Numbered from the stretch's first letter, positions 7,544-15,765 are shown. The stretch: 40,999 nucleotides of DNA from Acidobacteriota bacterium (GCA_018268785.1 JAFDVY010000023.1:1-40999), one strand, 5' to 3'. Program-made: numbers and translations. Notes: generated by a model not told the origin, from the sequence alone.

Positions 7544-8935
7544 CTACTTTTTGGAAAGTTTGGCGTGGGCGAGTTTTAGCGCGGCGTCGAGGGCGTTGGC
7601 GGCGGGAACTTTTATATCGGGAGAGACGCCTACTTCGGACCAGTCGTTGGCGGAATAGGGATTGATGGCTTTGACTTCGGGGATGCCCATGCCGAAGTGG
7701 TCGTCGAGGCGATGGAAGACGCCGGAGTGCGCGGCACCGGCAGTGGTTTCGCCGACGATTGTGGCGCGCTTGAGCATTTTTAGATCGTAAGCAAACTGTT
7801 CAGCGCCGGAAGCCGTGGTTTTCGAGGTGAGAATGAAAACGGGTTTGTCCGTGAGATTGTTCCCTTCGATGGGCGAACGCGTCCAGGAATTTTCGGTAGT
7901 GGCTTCGCGCGGGTTGTACCAATATTCGGGATGGTCGAAGAGATAAGAGCCGAGGAATTGAACCATTGCGGGATAGCCCCCGCGGTTTTCGCGCAGGTCG
8001 AAAATGACGGCATCGGCGTGATTGACGTAGGTCATAGCGGCCATTGCTGCGACTCGGCAGACTTCGGGATCGGGAAATGAATTGAGTTTCAGATAGCCGA
8101 TGTTGCGCGGCAGAAGTTCAACCTTTTCGAACGTGCAATTCTGCTGCTTCATGCTTTCACGGTATTGGGCGCGAACTTCGGGCAACTGAGCGGAAGGCTG
8201 CTGGGGCAGCGGAGAAGAGAAATAGTCGAGCGTGAGATTGCGGTCGCCGGTTGCCTCGCGAAGCTCGTCCGTCATGACGGCGGCAAGCATGGCGCGATCG
8301 GAGATGTCGTCATATTCGCCGCGCTTTTCCCGCGCTAGAAAAAGGTCCGCGGCCTTCTGTCCTTCGACGCGATCCGCGTAGTGTTGCTTCACATTGTCCG
8401 CGAGCGAAGTGATGATGCGCTTGCGTTCGGAATCGGATAGCGGGTCTGTAGGGATGAAAGAGCGATTTGCGCCATACGCGCTGAGGCGGCGATGTGAGGC
8501 TGAAGCCGTGTTGCCGGAACGACCAGACGCGGACGCATAAGAAGGCCGTGCAGACGATGAAGAGTTAGGAGTTTCCGGACGATGAATCTGGTTGAGTGCG
8601 GCCCAGCAGGTTGTCAGAGCGACGCAGGAGAGTATTCCTCCGAAAAACAGCGCGCCGGGACGGACGGGCACATCCTGCAAAACATGAAATGCGGGAATGC
8701 CCGGCAGTCGACGAAGCGGGGAAGGAACGGCGCGCGGCGCGGGAAGATGGAGATATTCGCGCGGAAGAGAAACGGTCATATCGAAGAAGAGGTCGAACCA
8801 GAGGCGGAGGCGAGAAAAAAATCCGCGTTCATCGCGGGCGCGATCGCGAAAGAGTTGGAGGGCTTCGTCGCCGTACTCTTCACGAAAGTGGGCCGGAAAA
8901 AGGCGCAGGAAGAAAGCATAGAGCTTTTCAGACAT
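7544..8935 (-). CDS. Membrane-anchored S41 family peptidase with permease-prefix-like N-terminus
   Basis: This 463-residue protein has three parts. Residues 1-62 (LYAFFLRLFPAHFREEYGDEALQLF through the Trp/Phe-rich stretch to LPREYL) resemble the N-terminal prefix segment of acidobacterial ABC permeases linked to PadR genes. One transmembrane segment is at about 93-113, followed by a Ser-rich linker. From about 170 onward there is a tail-specific protease (S41) domain with FDLRENRGGYPAM (312-324) and SKTTASGAEQF, whose S376 is the likely nucleophile. There is no PDZ domain, so it resembles the IRBP-like branch of S41. The ATG overlaps the PadR stop by eight bases, so translation is coupled to the regulator. 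It probably cleaves or binds an extracytoplasmic peptide under PadR control. The domain identity is solid; the substrate is unknown. Confidence 0.88.
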   Translation of the reverse strand: MSEKLYAFFLRLFPAHFREEYGDEALQLFRDRARDERGFFSRLRLWFDLFFDMTVSLPREYLHLPAPRAVPSPLRRLPGIPAFHVLQDVPVRPGALFFGGILSCVALTTCWAALNQIHRPETPNSSSSARPSYASASGRSGNTASASHRRLSAYGANRSFIPTDPLSDSERKRIITSLADNVKQHYADRVEGQKAADLFLAREKRGEYDDISDRAMLAAVMTDELREATGDRNLTLDYFSSPLPQQPSAQLPEVRAQYRESMKQQNCTFEKVELLPRNIGYLKLNSFPDPEVCRVAAMAAMTYVNHADAVIFDLRENRGGYPAMVQFLGSYLFDHPEYWYNPREATTENSWTRSPIEGNNLTDKPVFILTSKTTASGAEQFAYDLKMLKRATIVGETTAGAAHSGVFHRLDDHFGMGIPEVKAINPYSANDWSEVGVSPDIKVPAANALDAALKLAHAKLSKK

Positions 8936-9278
8936 AACGCCCCCTTAGGATTTTTTTCGATCTTGCAAGGCGCAAAACATCGGCGAGCCGCTCTGCTTCC
9001 GTGCGAGCGAGCTTGAGGCCGCCCGAGGTGATGCGGTAGTAACGACGGCGCTCGTCCGCCGAATTTTCAGCTTCCTTCACGGAGGATTCTTCGATCAATC
9101 CGTTTTCGAGCAGAACACGAATGGAGCTGTAGAGTGTGCCCGGGCCGAGGCGAATGCGATTGCCAGTCTGCTGGGCGACCTGACGCATGATGGCGTAGCC
9201 ATGGAGTTCATCGCCGGCGAGGGCGAGGAGGATTTGGAAAGCGGCAGAAGGCAGAGGATCGAGTGTGCGCTTGGGCAT
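8928..9278 (-). CDS. PadR family transcriptional regulator
   Basis: This 116-residue protein has the PadR winged helix: FQILLALAGDELHGYAIMRQV, GPGTLYSSIRVLLENGLI and RRRYYRITSGGLKLARTEAERL. PadR proteins usually repress their own operon and release DNA on binding a small ligand. It is the first gene of a two-gene operon with the S41 peptidase and overlaps it by eight bases. The ATG is close to a clear promoter at 9293-9320. It is one of two PadR genes in the window; both sit directly before a gene with a permease-prefix-like segment. Confidence 0.93.
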   Translation of the reverse strand: MPKRTLDPLPSAAFQILLALAGDELHGYAIMRQVAQQTGNRIRLGPGTLYSSIRVLLENGLIEESSVKEAENSADERRRYYRITSGGLKLARTEAERLADVLRLARSKKILRGRYV

Positions 9279-9292
9279 GGCAGTCGAGTATC

Positions 9293-9320
9293 ACTATATC
9301 GAACATCGAGCATGAGTCAA
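9293..9320 (-). promoter_or_regulatory. Promoter of the padR-S41 operon
   Basis: On the minus strand TTGACT (9315-9320) is followed after 16 bases by TATAGT (9293-9298). Both hexamers match the sigma-70 consensus at five of six positions. The -10 lies 14 bases before the padR ATG, giving a leader of only a few bases. A loose dyad (TCGATGT and ATACTCGA) spans the region and may be the PadR operator, but it is imperfect. Confidence 0.6.
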
Positions 9321-9360
9321 GGGGAATTATGGATAAGAACCTGTGCCATGGGCAGAAATG

Positions 9361-9441
9361 GTTTTCAGTTTTCAGTTTTCAGTTTTCAGTTTTCAGTTTT
9401 CAGTTTTCAGTTTTCAGTCTTCAGTCTTCAGTCTTCAGTCT
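9361..9441. repeat. Heptanucleotide tandem repeat (GTTTTCA x8, GTCTTCA x3)
   Basis: Eight perfect head-to-tail copies of GTTTTCA (9361-9416) are followed by three copies of the variant GTCTTCA (9417-9437) and a partial unit. The array lies in the non-coding gap between the padR promoter and the 3' end of the penicillin-binding protein gene. The seven-base unit is not a multiple of three. Clustering of the variant at one end suggests slipped-strand expansion from that side. Confidence 0.95.
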
Positions 9442-9547
9442 TTGGATGTGATTTGAGTTGAGCGTAAAGGTACATTCAGGAGGAAAGCCGGAAATAGAAT
9501 CTCAGGAAATCCCCAGAATTAGCGTGAATTGAATTATGGCGAAGCCG

Positions 9548-10657
9548 TCAGTGGCCGGAGCGAAGAGCGTTGCTGGGGGCGGGGAGGCTGGCGAAATAAT
9601 TTTGTTCGCGGAGGCGGCGATAGATGCGGCCCGCTACGCCTGCGGCAAGCGGCCCCTTGATGAGCGAGGAGCGGCCGCGGATCAGAACGGCGAGCGCGAT
9701 TTTCGGATGGGCTTCATCGGCGTAGGAAAGAAACCAGCCGACGTGGGATTGCTCGTCGGAACAGGTGCCGGTCTTGCCGGCGGGGAGTTCCTCGCCGCCC
9801 GTGTCATAGCTGCGCTTGCCGGTGCCGTAGAGAACGGCGGCGAGCATCCCTTCGCGCAATTCAGGGAGCAGAGGAGCGATGTTGAGTTCGCGCTTCACGC
9901 GCGGCTCGAAGACAGGCGCATCCTGGCCGGCCGTGGCAGGTTGCGGATACTGCAAATAATAAAGCGTGCCACCGTTGGCGAATGCGGCTGCGAGCGAGGC
10001 GAGTTGGAAGGGAGTGACTTGAATTCCTTCTCCGAAACTGGACATGCGCGCGACGCCGCCCTTGTGCGGCGGCTGCATGGGGAAAGCTCCGGGACGTTCC
10101 TCGGCGAGGTTGTAACCTGCGAGTTCGCCCAGGCCGAGCAGGCGGCCATATTTTGAGACGGTTTCAAAGCCCATGCGCTGGCCGAGTTGTTCGAAGAAAA
10201 CGTTATTCGAATGGGCCATGGCTTCGGTGAGATTCATGTACTTGCGGCGGCCGACCTTGAGCATGGTGTCGCGCGTGATGACGTTTTCCTGAAGAGCGGC
10301 GACGGCGATGGTGGGCTTGATGGTGGAGCAAGGAATCGCGCCATCGGAATAGGCCATTTTCTGATTGACGACGGTGAGGATGCGGCCTGTGGTGGGCTCA
10401 ACGGCTACGACTGAGCCATTGTATTTGCCGAGGGCATCGACGGCAGCGGCGCGAACGACGGGATCATCGAAATCGGCGACGTCGCCTTTAGTGGGGTCGA
10501 CGGCTTTTTCGCGCGGAACATAGCGATGACGAGAACCGCGAGACGGGCGCGGCTTGGCAGCGGGAGTGGCGGCAGAGACTACAGGAGCCGGAAGCAGGCA
10601 ACAAGCGGAGAGGAACATTGCGAGTGAAATTTTTCCGAGTCCGCTGGGCTGAGTCAT
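9548..10657 (-). CDS. Penicillin-binding transpeptidase
   Basis: This protein of about 369 residues has all three penicilloyl-serine transferase motifs: STIK (S111, K114), SNN (150-152) and KTG (295-297). It lacks a glycosyltransferase domain and a long N-terminal PBP dimerisation domain. It therefore resembles a compact, stand-alone transpeptidase domain related to FtsI or class D enzymes. The start at 10657 gives an N-terminal export signal (ISLAMFLSACCLLPAPVVSAA), with AGAGG eight bases upstream. A possible lipobox (LSAC, C19) means it could be lipid-anchored. The longer frame to 10744 would bury the signal. The role is probably peptidoglycan cross-linking or remodelling. A beta-lactamase-like function is less likely but cannot be excluded from motifs alone. 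Confidence 0.87.
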   Translation of the reverse strand: MTQPSGLGKISLAMFLSACCLLPAPVVSAATPAAKPRPSRGSRHRYVPREKAVDPTKGDVADFDDPVVRAAAVDALGKYNGSVVAVEPTTGRILTVVNQKMAYSDGAIPCSTIKPTIAVAALQENVITRDTMLKVGRRKYMNLTEAMAHSNNVFFEQLGQRMGFETVSKYGRLLGLGELAGYNLAEERPGAFPMQPPHKGGVARMSSFGEGIQVTPFQLASLAAAFANGGTLYYLQYPQPATAGQDAPVFEPRVKRELNIAPLLPELREGMLAAVLYGTGKRSYDTGGEELPAGKTGTCSDEQSHVGWFLSYADEAHPKIALAVLIRGRSSLIKGPLAAGVAGRIYRRLREQNYFASLPAPSNALRSGH

Positions 10658-11013
10658 TCGAACGACCTCTGGTCTCTCTAATCTATCGGCGAATCGCGCT
10701 TTGTACTTCATGAGGCTTGCGGAGTCAACGAATTTCCGTTGCATCCGCGCAGTGCCGCGCGAAGCGACAAAAGAAAAGCATGCGTGCAGCCAAATTGCGG
10801 CGTGTTTAGAACAAAGAACTTAGATGCCGCACAGGCGGAGTCCGTGTAGCCGAACGAAACACGGTCTCTCACTCTGAGACATAGTTTAGTGAGAAAAGGT
10901 TAGGAAGAACAATGGCGAAATCGGGCTAGTACGAGCTATGTGCTTTATTTTGAATGGCTGGCCGGGGGGACAGGAGAGAGGGCCGGGGGCTGTTCAAAGG
11001 GGCAGAGAGGAAG
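10658..11013. other. Intergenic region without recognisable gene
   Basis: No coding frame with a plausible start and composition is visible on either strand. It contains one inverted repeat, TCTCACT (10867-10873) with AGTGAGA (10888-10894), of unknown role. It must also contain the promoter of the penicillin-binding protein gene, but I could not single one out. Confidence 0.5.
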
Positions 11014-11046
11014 GCAAAAAAGGGCACTCGAGCTTGTCGAGTGCCC
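11014..11046 (-). terminator. Rho-independent terminator of the small secreted-protein gene
   Basis: GGGCACTCGA (11022-11031) and TCGAGTGCCC (11037-11046) form a perfect 10-bp stem with a five-base loop. On the minus strand the stem is followed directly by a run of T residues (11016-11021). It lies 19 bases after the stop of the gene at 11065-11490. Confidence 0.92.
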
Positions 11047-11064
11047 TTTGGCGATGGATTTGTC

Positions 11065-11490
11065 TCAATTCTTGCTGGCGGATTGCGTTGGAGTTGGCTT
11101 GTCTTCGCGCGGAGTCATGGAGACTACCGTGTATTGGCGTTCTTTGTCGTTCAACTCAGGAACGCGGAGGATGAGTTTGTCCTTGTTGATGCGGAATTGT
11201 GCGGTCTCGCCGATGGGGAGCAAAACGGGATGCTTGTCGTCGATGGGGCGGATGCGATAGATGACATGATCGGTCTGCAGGATATATTCCTGGCAGAGAA
11301 GTTCTTTTGTTTTGCGGTTTTGGGCGTCGGTACCAAGAATTTCCCCAGCAACGGTTTTACTTCCCTTTTCCTGCGAACCGCAGGAGCTGGAATCCATGCG
11401 AAGCAGAGTTCCTTTTTGGTAGTCGTGCTCTTTGGCAGCGGTGAAACCGGCAAAAAGCAGGCAAATCGCTGCAATCTTTATCGCTTTCAT
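11065..11490 (-). CDS. Small secreted protein of unknown function
   Basis: This is a 141-residue protein with a signal peptide (MKAIKIAAICLLFAGFTAA). The mature part begins KEHDYQKGTLLRM. It contains two cysteines (SSSCGS and ELLCQEY) that could form a disulphide. An alternating beta-rich C-terminal half (YILQTDHVIYRIRP, AQFRINKDKLILRV, QYTVVSM) suggests a small beta-sandwich. A low-complexity Thr/Ser/Lys tail follows. The ATG at 11490 is supported by GGAAGGAAG just upstream; the longer frame to 11589 has no signal or Shine-Dalgarno. A strong terminator follows it, so it is a single-gene unit. I do not recognise a named family, though similar short secreted proteins seem common in Acidobacteriota. 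Confidence 0.8.
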   Translation of the reverse strand: MKAIKIAAICLLFAGFTAAKEHDYQKGTLLRMDSSSCGSQEKGSKTVAGEILGTDAQNRKTKELLCQEYILQTDHVIYRIRPIDDKHPVLLPIGETAQFRINKDKLILRVPELNDKERQYTVVSMTPREDKPTPTQSASKN

Positions 11491-11602
11491 AATTCTTCCT
11501 TCCCTTTGTGCGCGAATTGAAGCAATTGGCGCGTCAACAGATGGAGAATACGGGCAGGATTTGCCGCGAGAAATAGAACTCGCGGCCAAAGTGCGTTATG
11601 CG

Positions 11603-11630
11603 GCATACCTGTCCTGCCGGACAGGTATGC
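11603..11630. repeat. Perfect 12-bp inverted repeat
   Basis: GCATACCTGTCC and GGACAGGTATGC form a perfect 12-bp stem around a TGCC loop. It lies in the divergent gap between the small secreted-protein gene and the MoxR cluster. It has no T-run on either side, so it is not a classical terminator. It could be an operator or a dispersed palindrome. Confidence 0.75.
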
Positions 11631-11679
11631 TCCGTAAAAAAAGAGAGGTGCCGGGGAGAGGGGATGGTGATTCCTGAGC

Positions 11680-11709
11680 TTGCGCGGGGAGTAATTTTCT
11701 GATTATATG
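11680..11709 (+). promoter_or_regulatory. Possible promoter of the MoxR cluster
   Basis: TTGCGC (11680-11685) and TATATG (11704-11709) are 18 bases apart and 40 bases before the first start codon of the cluster. Each is only a partial consensus match, so this is tentative. Confidence 0.3.
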
Positions 11710-11749
11710 CCCGTCTAGTTCGCAGGCAGAGCTTTGTGGAGGGCTAAGA

Positions 11750-12598
11750 GTGGCGGCAACCGACATACGTCCGATGAGTTTGGGAGAGGTTCTGGATCGC
11801 ACATTCAGCCTCTACAAGAACAATTTTTTGCTGCTGACGGGAATCCTTGCAGTGCCCATGCTGATCAAATTCGTGTTCGCAGTGGGGATCGAATGGTACC
11901 AGAGGGCCAGCCTGGCTGGAGTGGCGGCAAGGCCGGGAGCACGATCGCAATTCTTTGTAGGGGTAATTTTGGCTTCAATCGGAGCTGGGCTGATCGACTT
12001 CGTCCTGCGAAGCGCTTCCCAGGGCGGAACGATTATCGCGGTGTCCGAGATATATCTTGGCAGAAAGCCGACGGTCGCAGGCTCCTACCGGCCAGTCATG
12101 CAAAAATTATGGAGTCTAATCGGACTGATTCTTCTGACCGCATTGATGTGCGGAGCGGGGTTCGTGTTCTTGATTATTCCCGGAATCCTCCTGCTCGTAA
12201 AAACGGCAATGACAACGAACGTGTTGATGCTGGAAGACGAAACGGTGGGAGGGAGCATCAGCCGAAGCTGGGATTTGACGAAAGAATTCGGCCTGCAAAT
12301 CTTCCTGATCTTTGTCCTTGTGTTCGTTATCGGCATGGTAGTAAGCGCGGTTCTTGTAACGCCGATTACGGTGGCAATCGGAATTATGAAACTGAAGACC
12401 GTGCCGATGTGGATGGCCGTGCTACAGCATCTCGCAACGTTTTTGGCGGAGGTGTTGGTCGGGCCGATCGGGACGATTGCAATGTGCCTGATGTATTACA
12501 ATCTGCGAGTACGCAAGGAAGCATTTGACTTGCAGCATTTGATGACTTCGCTGGAACTTCCCGCAAACCCGGCGAGCAATGCGCCTTCTGTTGCATAA
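11750..12598 (+). CDS. Polytopic membrane protein heading the MoxR cluster
   Basis: This 282-residue integral membrane protein has about six hydrophobic segments (for example LLLTGILAVPMLIKFVFAV, LIGLILLTALMCGAGFVFLI, IFLIFVLVFVIGMVVSAVL). The N-terminal signature RPMSLGEVLDRTFSLYKNNF is typical of membrane proteins related to the glycerophosphodiester phosphodiesterase membrane-domain family. No catalytic residues are evident. The start is a GTG with GGAGGG six bases upstream. It is the first gene of a five-gene run in which all neighbours overlap. Its end overlaps the DUF4129 frame by 20 bases if the first ATG of that gene is used. The context suggests it supports the MoxR/DUF58 machinery at the membrane. 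Confidence 0.82.
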   Translation: MAATDIRPMSLGEVLDRTFSLYKNNFLLLTGILAVPMLIKFVFAVGIEWYQRASLAGVAARPGARSQFFVGVILASIGAGLIDFVLRSASQGGTIIAVSEIYLGRKPTVAGSYRPVMQKLWSLIGLILLTALMCGAGFVFLIIPGILLLVKTAMTTNVLMLEDETVGGSISRSWDLTKEFGLQIFLIFVLVFVIGMVVSAVLVTPITVAIGIMKLKTVPMWMAVLQHLATFLAEVLVGPIGTIAMCLMYYNLRVRKEAFDLQHLMTSLELPANPASNAPSVA

Positions 12599-13634
12599 GC
12601 GCAAGATGCGCTTGCGACAATCTGCGCCGCGCGCGAATTTGCGGAACAGGATTTCCCGGCTCTGCGCCGCGGGCCTGCTTTGTGCTGTTTGCGCGCCATC
12701 CGCGCATGGTCAAACAGTGGTTGTAAACGCAGAAGAAGCTCCGGCCAAGGAGTCGATTGACCTCTCCGCATACGAAGGACTGCTGAAGCAGTATTCCGAG
12801 AGAATCCAAAGTGCAAAAGACGATCCCGCGGAAATTGGGCGGATCGGGAAATCTCTGCCCAAAAGCTGGAACGTTCAAGCGGGCAACGTAAACATCTTTG
12901 TGTATACAGACGATCTGCGGCGCGCGTGCGAGGAAGGCGAGAGAGTTGGCGACGGCAAAAAAGAAGCGGCGAACTCAGCCGAGCGTCGCTTGCAGATGAT
13001 GTTGCGAGCCGCTGAAGATCTAGAGCGAGAAACCAAGGATGCGCAAGGCGAAAGAGCCCATCAGGAGCTCAACAAGGTTTTTGCGCGATCCGAATTCAGT
13101 AAATTGAATGGGCCAAGCTTCCTGGACCAATGGAATGCACGCGTCGCCCGATGGTTGGAACGTCTCGCAGAGAAAGTATTTTCATCACTGCACGTACCGC
13201 CCACTCTGGGCAAGATTGTATTTTGGCCCGTGCTGGTGATTGCGTTTTTGGCTTTGGGATATCTGGCGTTGCGGATGCTGGAAGGCCGTGCCATCGCAGT
13301 CGCTCCGATAGCCGAAACGAAACCTGTGACGGAAGAAGCGCGCTTCTGGTTAAAGGAGGCGCTTGCGGCCGCCGAGCGTGGAAATTACCGCGAAGCGGTG
13401 CATTGCGGTTACTGGGCGGCAATCACGCAACTGGAAGATCGTCGACTACTTTCGCAGGATCGAACGCGGACACCGCGGGAATATCTGCACATGCTGGACG
13501 CCCATCCTGTGGAACGCGGGATTTTGCGGGAGCAAACAACACGGCTCGAACGGATCTGGTATGCATGCCGGGAAGCGACGGCGGCAGACTGGTCGAATGC
13601 GCGTCTGGAATTGGAGAAGATGGGTTGCATCTAG
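12579..13634 (+). CDS. DUF4129 domain protein
   Basis: This 351-residue protein carries an N-terminal export signal (LCAAGLLCAVCAPSAHGQ). A periplasmic helical region follows, then one transmembrane segment (IVFWPVLVIAFLALGYLALRML, about 215-235). A cytoplasmic C-terminal domain contains the DUF4129 pattern ALAAAERGNYREAVHCGYWAAITQLED and RTPREYL. DUF4129 proteins are regular partners of MoxR and DUF58 genes; their function is unknown, but they resemble transglutaminase-cluster components. An alternative ATG at 12606 would remove the overlap with the preceding gene and still keep the signal peptide. The end overlaps the next gene's likely TTG start by 10 bases. Confidence 0.85.
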   Translation: MRLLLHKRKMRLRQSAPRANLRNRISRLCAAGLLCAVCAPSAHGQTVVVNAEEAPAKESIDLSAYEGLLKQYSERIQSAKDDPAEIGRIGKSLPKSWNVQAGNVNIFVYTDDLRRACEEGERVGDGKKEAANSAERRLQMMLRAAEDLERETKDAQGERAHQELNKVFARSEFSKLNGPSFLDQWNARVARWLERLAEKVFSSLHVPPTLGKIVFWPVLVIAFLALGYLALRMLEGRAIAVAPIAETKPVTEEARFWLKEALAAAERGNYREAVHCGYWAAITQLEDRRLLSQDRTRTPREYLHMLDAHPVERGILREQTTRLERIWYACREATAADWSNARLELEKMGCI

Positions 13635-14821
13635 GGCTTGAAAGAAGTGAACGAAAGCTGGTGCTCGGCGCGGGGGTGCTGCTGGTCATTCTCGTGGTGG
13701 TCTCTGTGCTTGTTTCGCCGCCCGAAAACGCGAATGGGACGGGTGGAGCATCCAGCTATTCGGCGGAATGGAGCGGCACGAAAGCGGGATATTTGTTTTT
13801 GCAAGGGATGGGGTACCGCGTGGAACGATGGGAAAGCCAGCCGCAGGAATTGCCGGATAAGGCCGCAGAGGAAGGCGCAGTTTTGATTTTGGCGGAGCCT
13901 TCGCAAAAACCAACTGAAGGGGACAAGCGGACGATTCGGATGTTCCTGCAACGAGGAGGAACGGTTCTGGCAACAGGAGCAAAGGTGGCAGAATTCCTAC
14001 CGGACGCCCAGAAATTCGAAGAGGGAGAGAAGTTCGCAGCCTACGAAACGTTCCATCCCGTGGAAGTCTCCCCACTCGTTCGCGATGCACAAGAGATACG
14101 AATGAACCCGCCCGAGAAGTGGAGGCCATCGGGAAAATCCGAAATGATCGTGTATGGAAATCAAACGACCGCGGCGGTGGTAACAATATCCGTTGGCAAA
14201 GGACAGGTGATTTGGTGGGCGGACAGCTATCCGATGACGAATGGCGGACTGCGTGATGCAAACAATGCTCAATTTTTTCTGAATTCGGTGGGAGAACCGG
14301 ACGGACGCCAGATCTACTGGGACGAATATTTTCACGGGGTGGAGAGTTCGTTCTGGTCCTATCTTGCAAAAACGCCCGCGCCCTGGGGCCTGGTGCAAAT
14401 CGGGATTGTGTTTCTCGCCGTTGTACTGACGTTTTCGCGGAGGACGGGGCCGGTCAGGGCCCCTCAAAATACGTCGAAATTGCCACCGCTGGAATTTGTG
14501 GAAACTCTTGGCGACCTCTACCAGGAAGCGCACGCGGGAACGACAGCCGTGCGAATCATGTACGAGCGAATGCGATTTCAATTGTTGCGGACGCTGGGAT
14601 TGCCGGGCACTGCCAGCTCGAAGGAATTGGCGCAGAGCGCGAGCGAAGCGTTGCGATGGAATCGCTCAGAGATTGCGGCGGTGCTGGAAAAAAGTGAGCA
14701 GGCAAAACGCGGACATGCAATGGAAGAAAAAGAGTGCCTGACGCTGGTAAAACAACTTTATTGGTATAGCCAGAAACTTGAGCCGGGGAAAATGCCGGCG
14801 GAAGAAAGGTCCCGGGGATGA
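13625..14821 (+). CDS. DUF4350 domain membrane protein
   Basis: This protein of about 398 residues has a transmembrane segment near the N-terminus (LVLGAGVLLVILVVVSVLV). A DUF4350-type extracytoplasmic domain follows (SAEWSGTKAGYLFLQGMGYRVERW, then LILAEPSQKPTEGDKRTIRMFLQRGGTVLATG), and a second transmembrane segment (WGLVQIGIVFLAVVLTF). A cytoplasmic helical tail completes it. The glutamine-amidotransferase-like fold of DUF4350 lacks an obvious catalytic Cys. The TTG at 13625 was chosen because GGAG lies eight bases upstream, inside the previous gene. The open frame continues much further upstream, but that part is an antiframe shadow of DUF4129. The stop overlaps the MoxR ATG (ATGA). Confidence 0.83.
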   Translation: MHLGLERSERKLVLGAGVLLVILVVVSVLVSPPENANGTGGASSYSAEWSGTKAGYLFLQGMGYRVERWESQPQELPDKAAEEGAVLILAEPSQKPTEGDKRTIRMFLQRGGTVLATGAKVAEFLPDAQKFEEGEKFAAYETFHPVEVSPLVRDAQEIRMNPPEKWRPSGKSEMIVYGNQTTAAVVTISVGKGQVIWWADSYPMTNGGLRDANNAQFFLNSVGEPDGRQIYWDEYFHGVESSFWSYLAKTPAPWGLVQIGIVFLAVVLTFSRRTGPVRAPQNTSKLPPLEFVETLGDLYQEAHAGTTAVRIMYERMRFQLLRTLGLPGTASSKELAQSASEALRWNRSEIAAVLEKSEQAKRGHAMEEKECLTLVKQLYWYSQKLEPGKMPAEERSRG

Positions 14822-15765
14822 GTCACGCAACGGAAGTGGCGGAACACGTACGGAACGAAATGTCGAAGGTGATTGTAGGGCAACGGCAAGCGCAAGACCA
14901 TCTGTTGCTCGTCTCGCTTGCCGGGGGACACGCGCTCATTGAGGGAGTGCCAGGGCTGGCCAAAACCCTGGCAGTGAAAGCGCTGGCACAAATATTTCAG
15001 CTACATTTTCAACGTGTTCAATGCACGCCGGACCTGATGCCCGCTGACGTGCTTGGGGCGAACGTATTTAATTTGTCGACAAGCAGCTTTTCTTTGCGGC
15101 GTGGCCCCATCTTCACGGACCTGCTGCTTGTGGACGAAATCAACCGCACGCCGCCGCGCACGCAATCCGCGCTACTGGAAGCGATGGAAGAACGCCAGGT
15201 CACGATTGACGGAACGAGTCATGCGCTCTCGGGATTTTTTTCTGTGTTTGCGACACAGAACCCCGTGGAATTTGAGGGTACGTATCCATTACCTGAAGCA
15301 CAGCTCGACCGCTTCCTCATGAAAATTGGAATCGGCTATCCGAAAGCGGACGAGGAAGTCCAAATTTTGAAGAACATTCAAGAAGGTTTCGATCCGAGGG
15401 AATTGCAGAATGCGGGGCTCGTGCCATTGCCCTCCGATTCGCTGCAGAAAGCGCGCGCAGAAGTGAGCGCAGTTCGCGTAGAACCTAAGCTTTTTCAGTA
15501 CATCGTGGCGCTGACGGCGAGGACGCGGAACTGGCCGGCAGTCAGTTTGGGAGCGAGCCCTCGTGCGGCAATCAGTTTGATGCAGGTCGCGAAGGGAGTG
15601 GCGTCAATCGAAGGACGGGACTTCCTGATTCCGGATGACATCAAGTTTGCGGCGCCAGCAGTGCTGCGGCACCGGCTTGTGTTGAAACCCGAAGCCGACC
15701 TGGAAGGAATGACAGCGGATCAGGTAGTACGTGAAGTAGTGGCAGTGGTTGAAGTTCCTAAATGA
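14818..15765 (+). CDS. MoxR family AAA+ ATPase
   Basis: This is a 315-residue AAA+ protein. Walker A is GVPGLAKT (43-50), Walker B LLLVDE (102-107) and sensor 1 FATQNPVE (145-151). The conserved AQLDRFLMK motif precedes a C-terminal lid (AISLMQVAKGVASIEGRDFLIPDDI). MoxR ATPases act as chaperones that help assemble or activate partner complexes, often through VWA-like proteins such as DUF58. The ATG overlaps the DUF4350 stop and the stop overlaps the DUF58 start, both as ATGA. The five genes are therefore almost certainly one transcript with coupled translation. It is the motor of the module. Confidence 0.95.
   Translation: MSHATEVAEHVRNEMSKVIVGQRQAQDHLLLVSLAGGHALIEGVPGLAKTLAVKALAQIFQLHFQRVQCTPDLMPADVLGANVFNLSTSSFSLRRGPIFTDLLLVDEINRTPPRTQSALLEAMEERQVTIDGTSHALSGFFSVFATQNPVEFEGTYPLPEAQLDRFLMKIGIGYPKADEEVQILKNIQEGFDPRELQNAGLVPLPSDSLQKARAEVSAVRVEPKLFQYIVALTARTRNWPAVSLGASPRAAISLMQVAKGVASIEGRDFLIPDDIKFAAPAVLRHRLVLKPEADLEGMTADQVVREVVAVVEVPK

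Noticed and set aside
9361..9441. Possible CRISPR array or coding repeat
   Set aside because: The units are seven bases with no spacers, and the predicted peptide (QFSVFS repeats) changes frame because seven is not a multiple of three.
10861..10894. Inverted repeat TCTCACT/AGTGAGA as a terminator or promoter operator
   Set aside because: Seven-base arms with a 14-base spacer and no flanking T-run or boxes are too weak to assign a role.
11603..11630. Terminator for the small secreted-protein gene
   Set aside because: It lies upstream of that gene and has no T-run on either strand; the real terminator is at 11014-11046.
13130..13624. Long N-terminal extension of the DUF4350 frame
   Set aside because: The stretch overlaps DUF4129 in another frame and reads as low-complexity Arg/Ser/Gly sequence; the supported start is the TTG at 13625.
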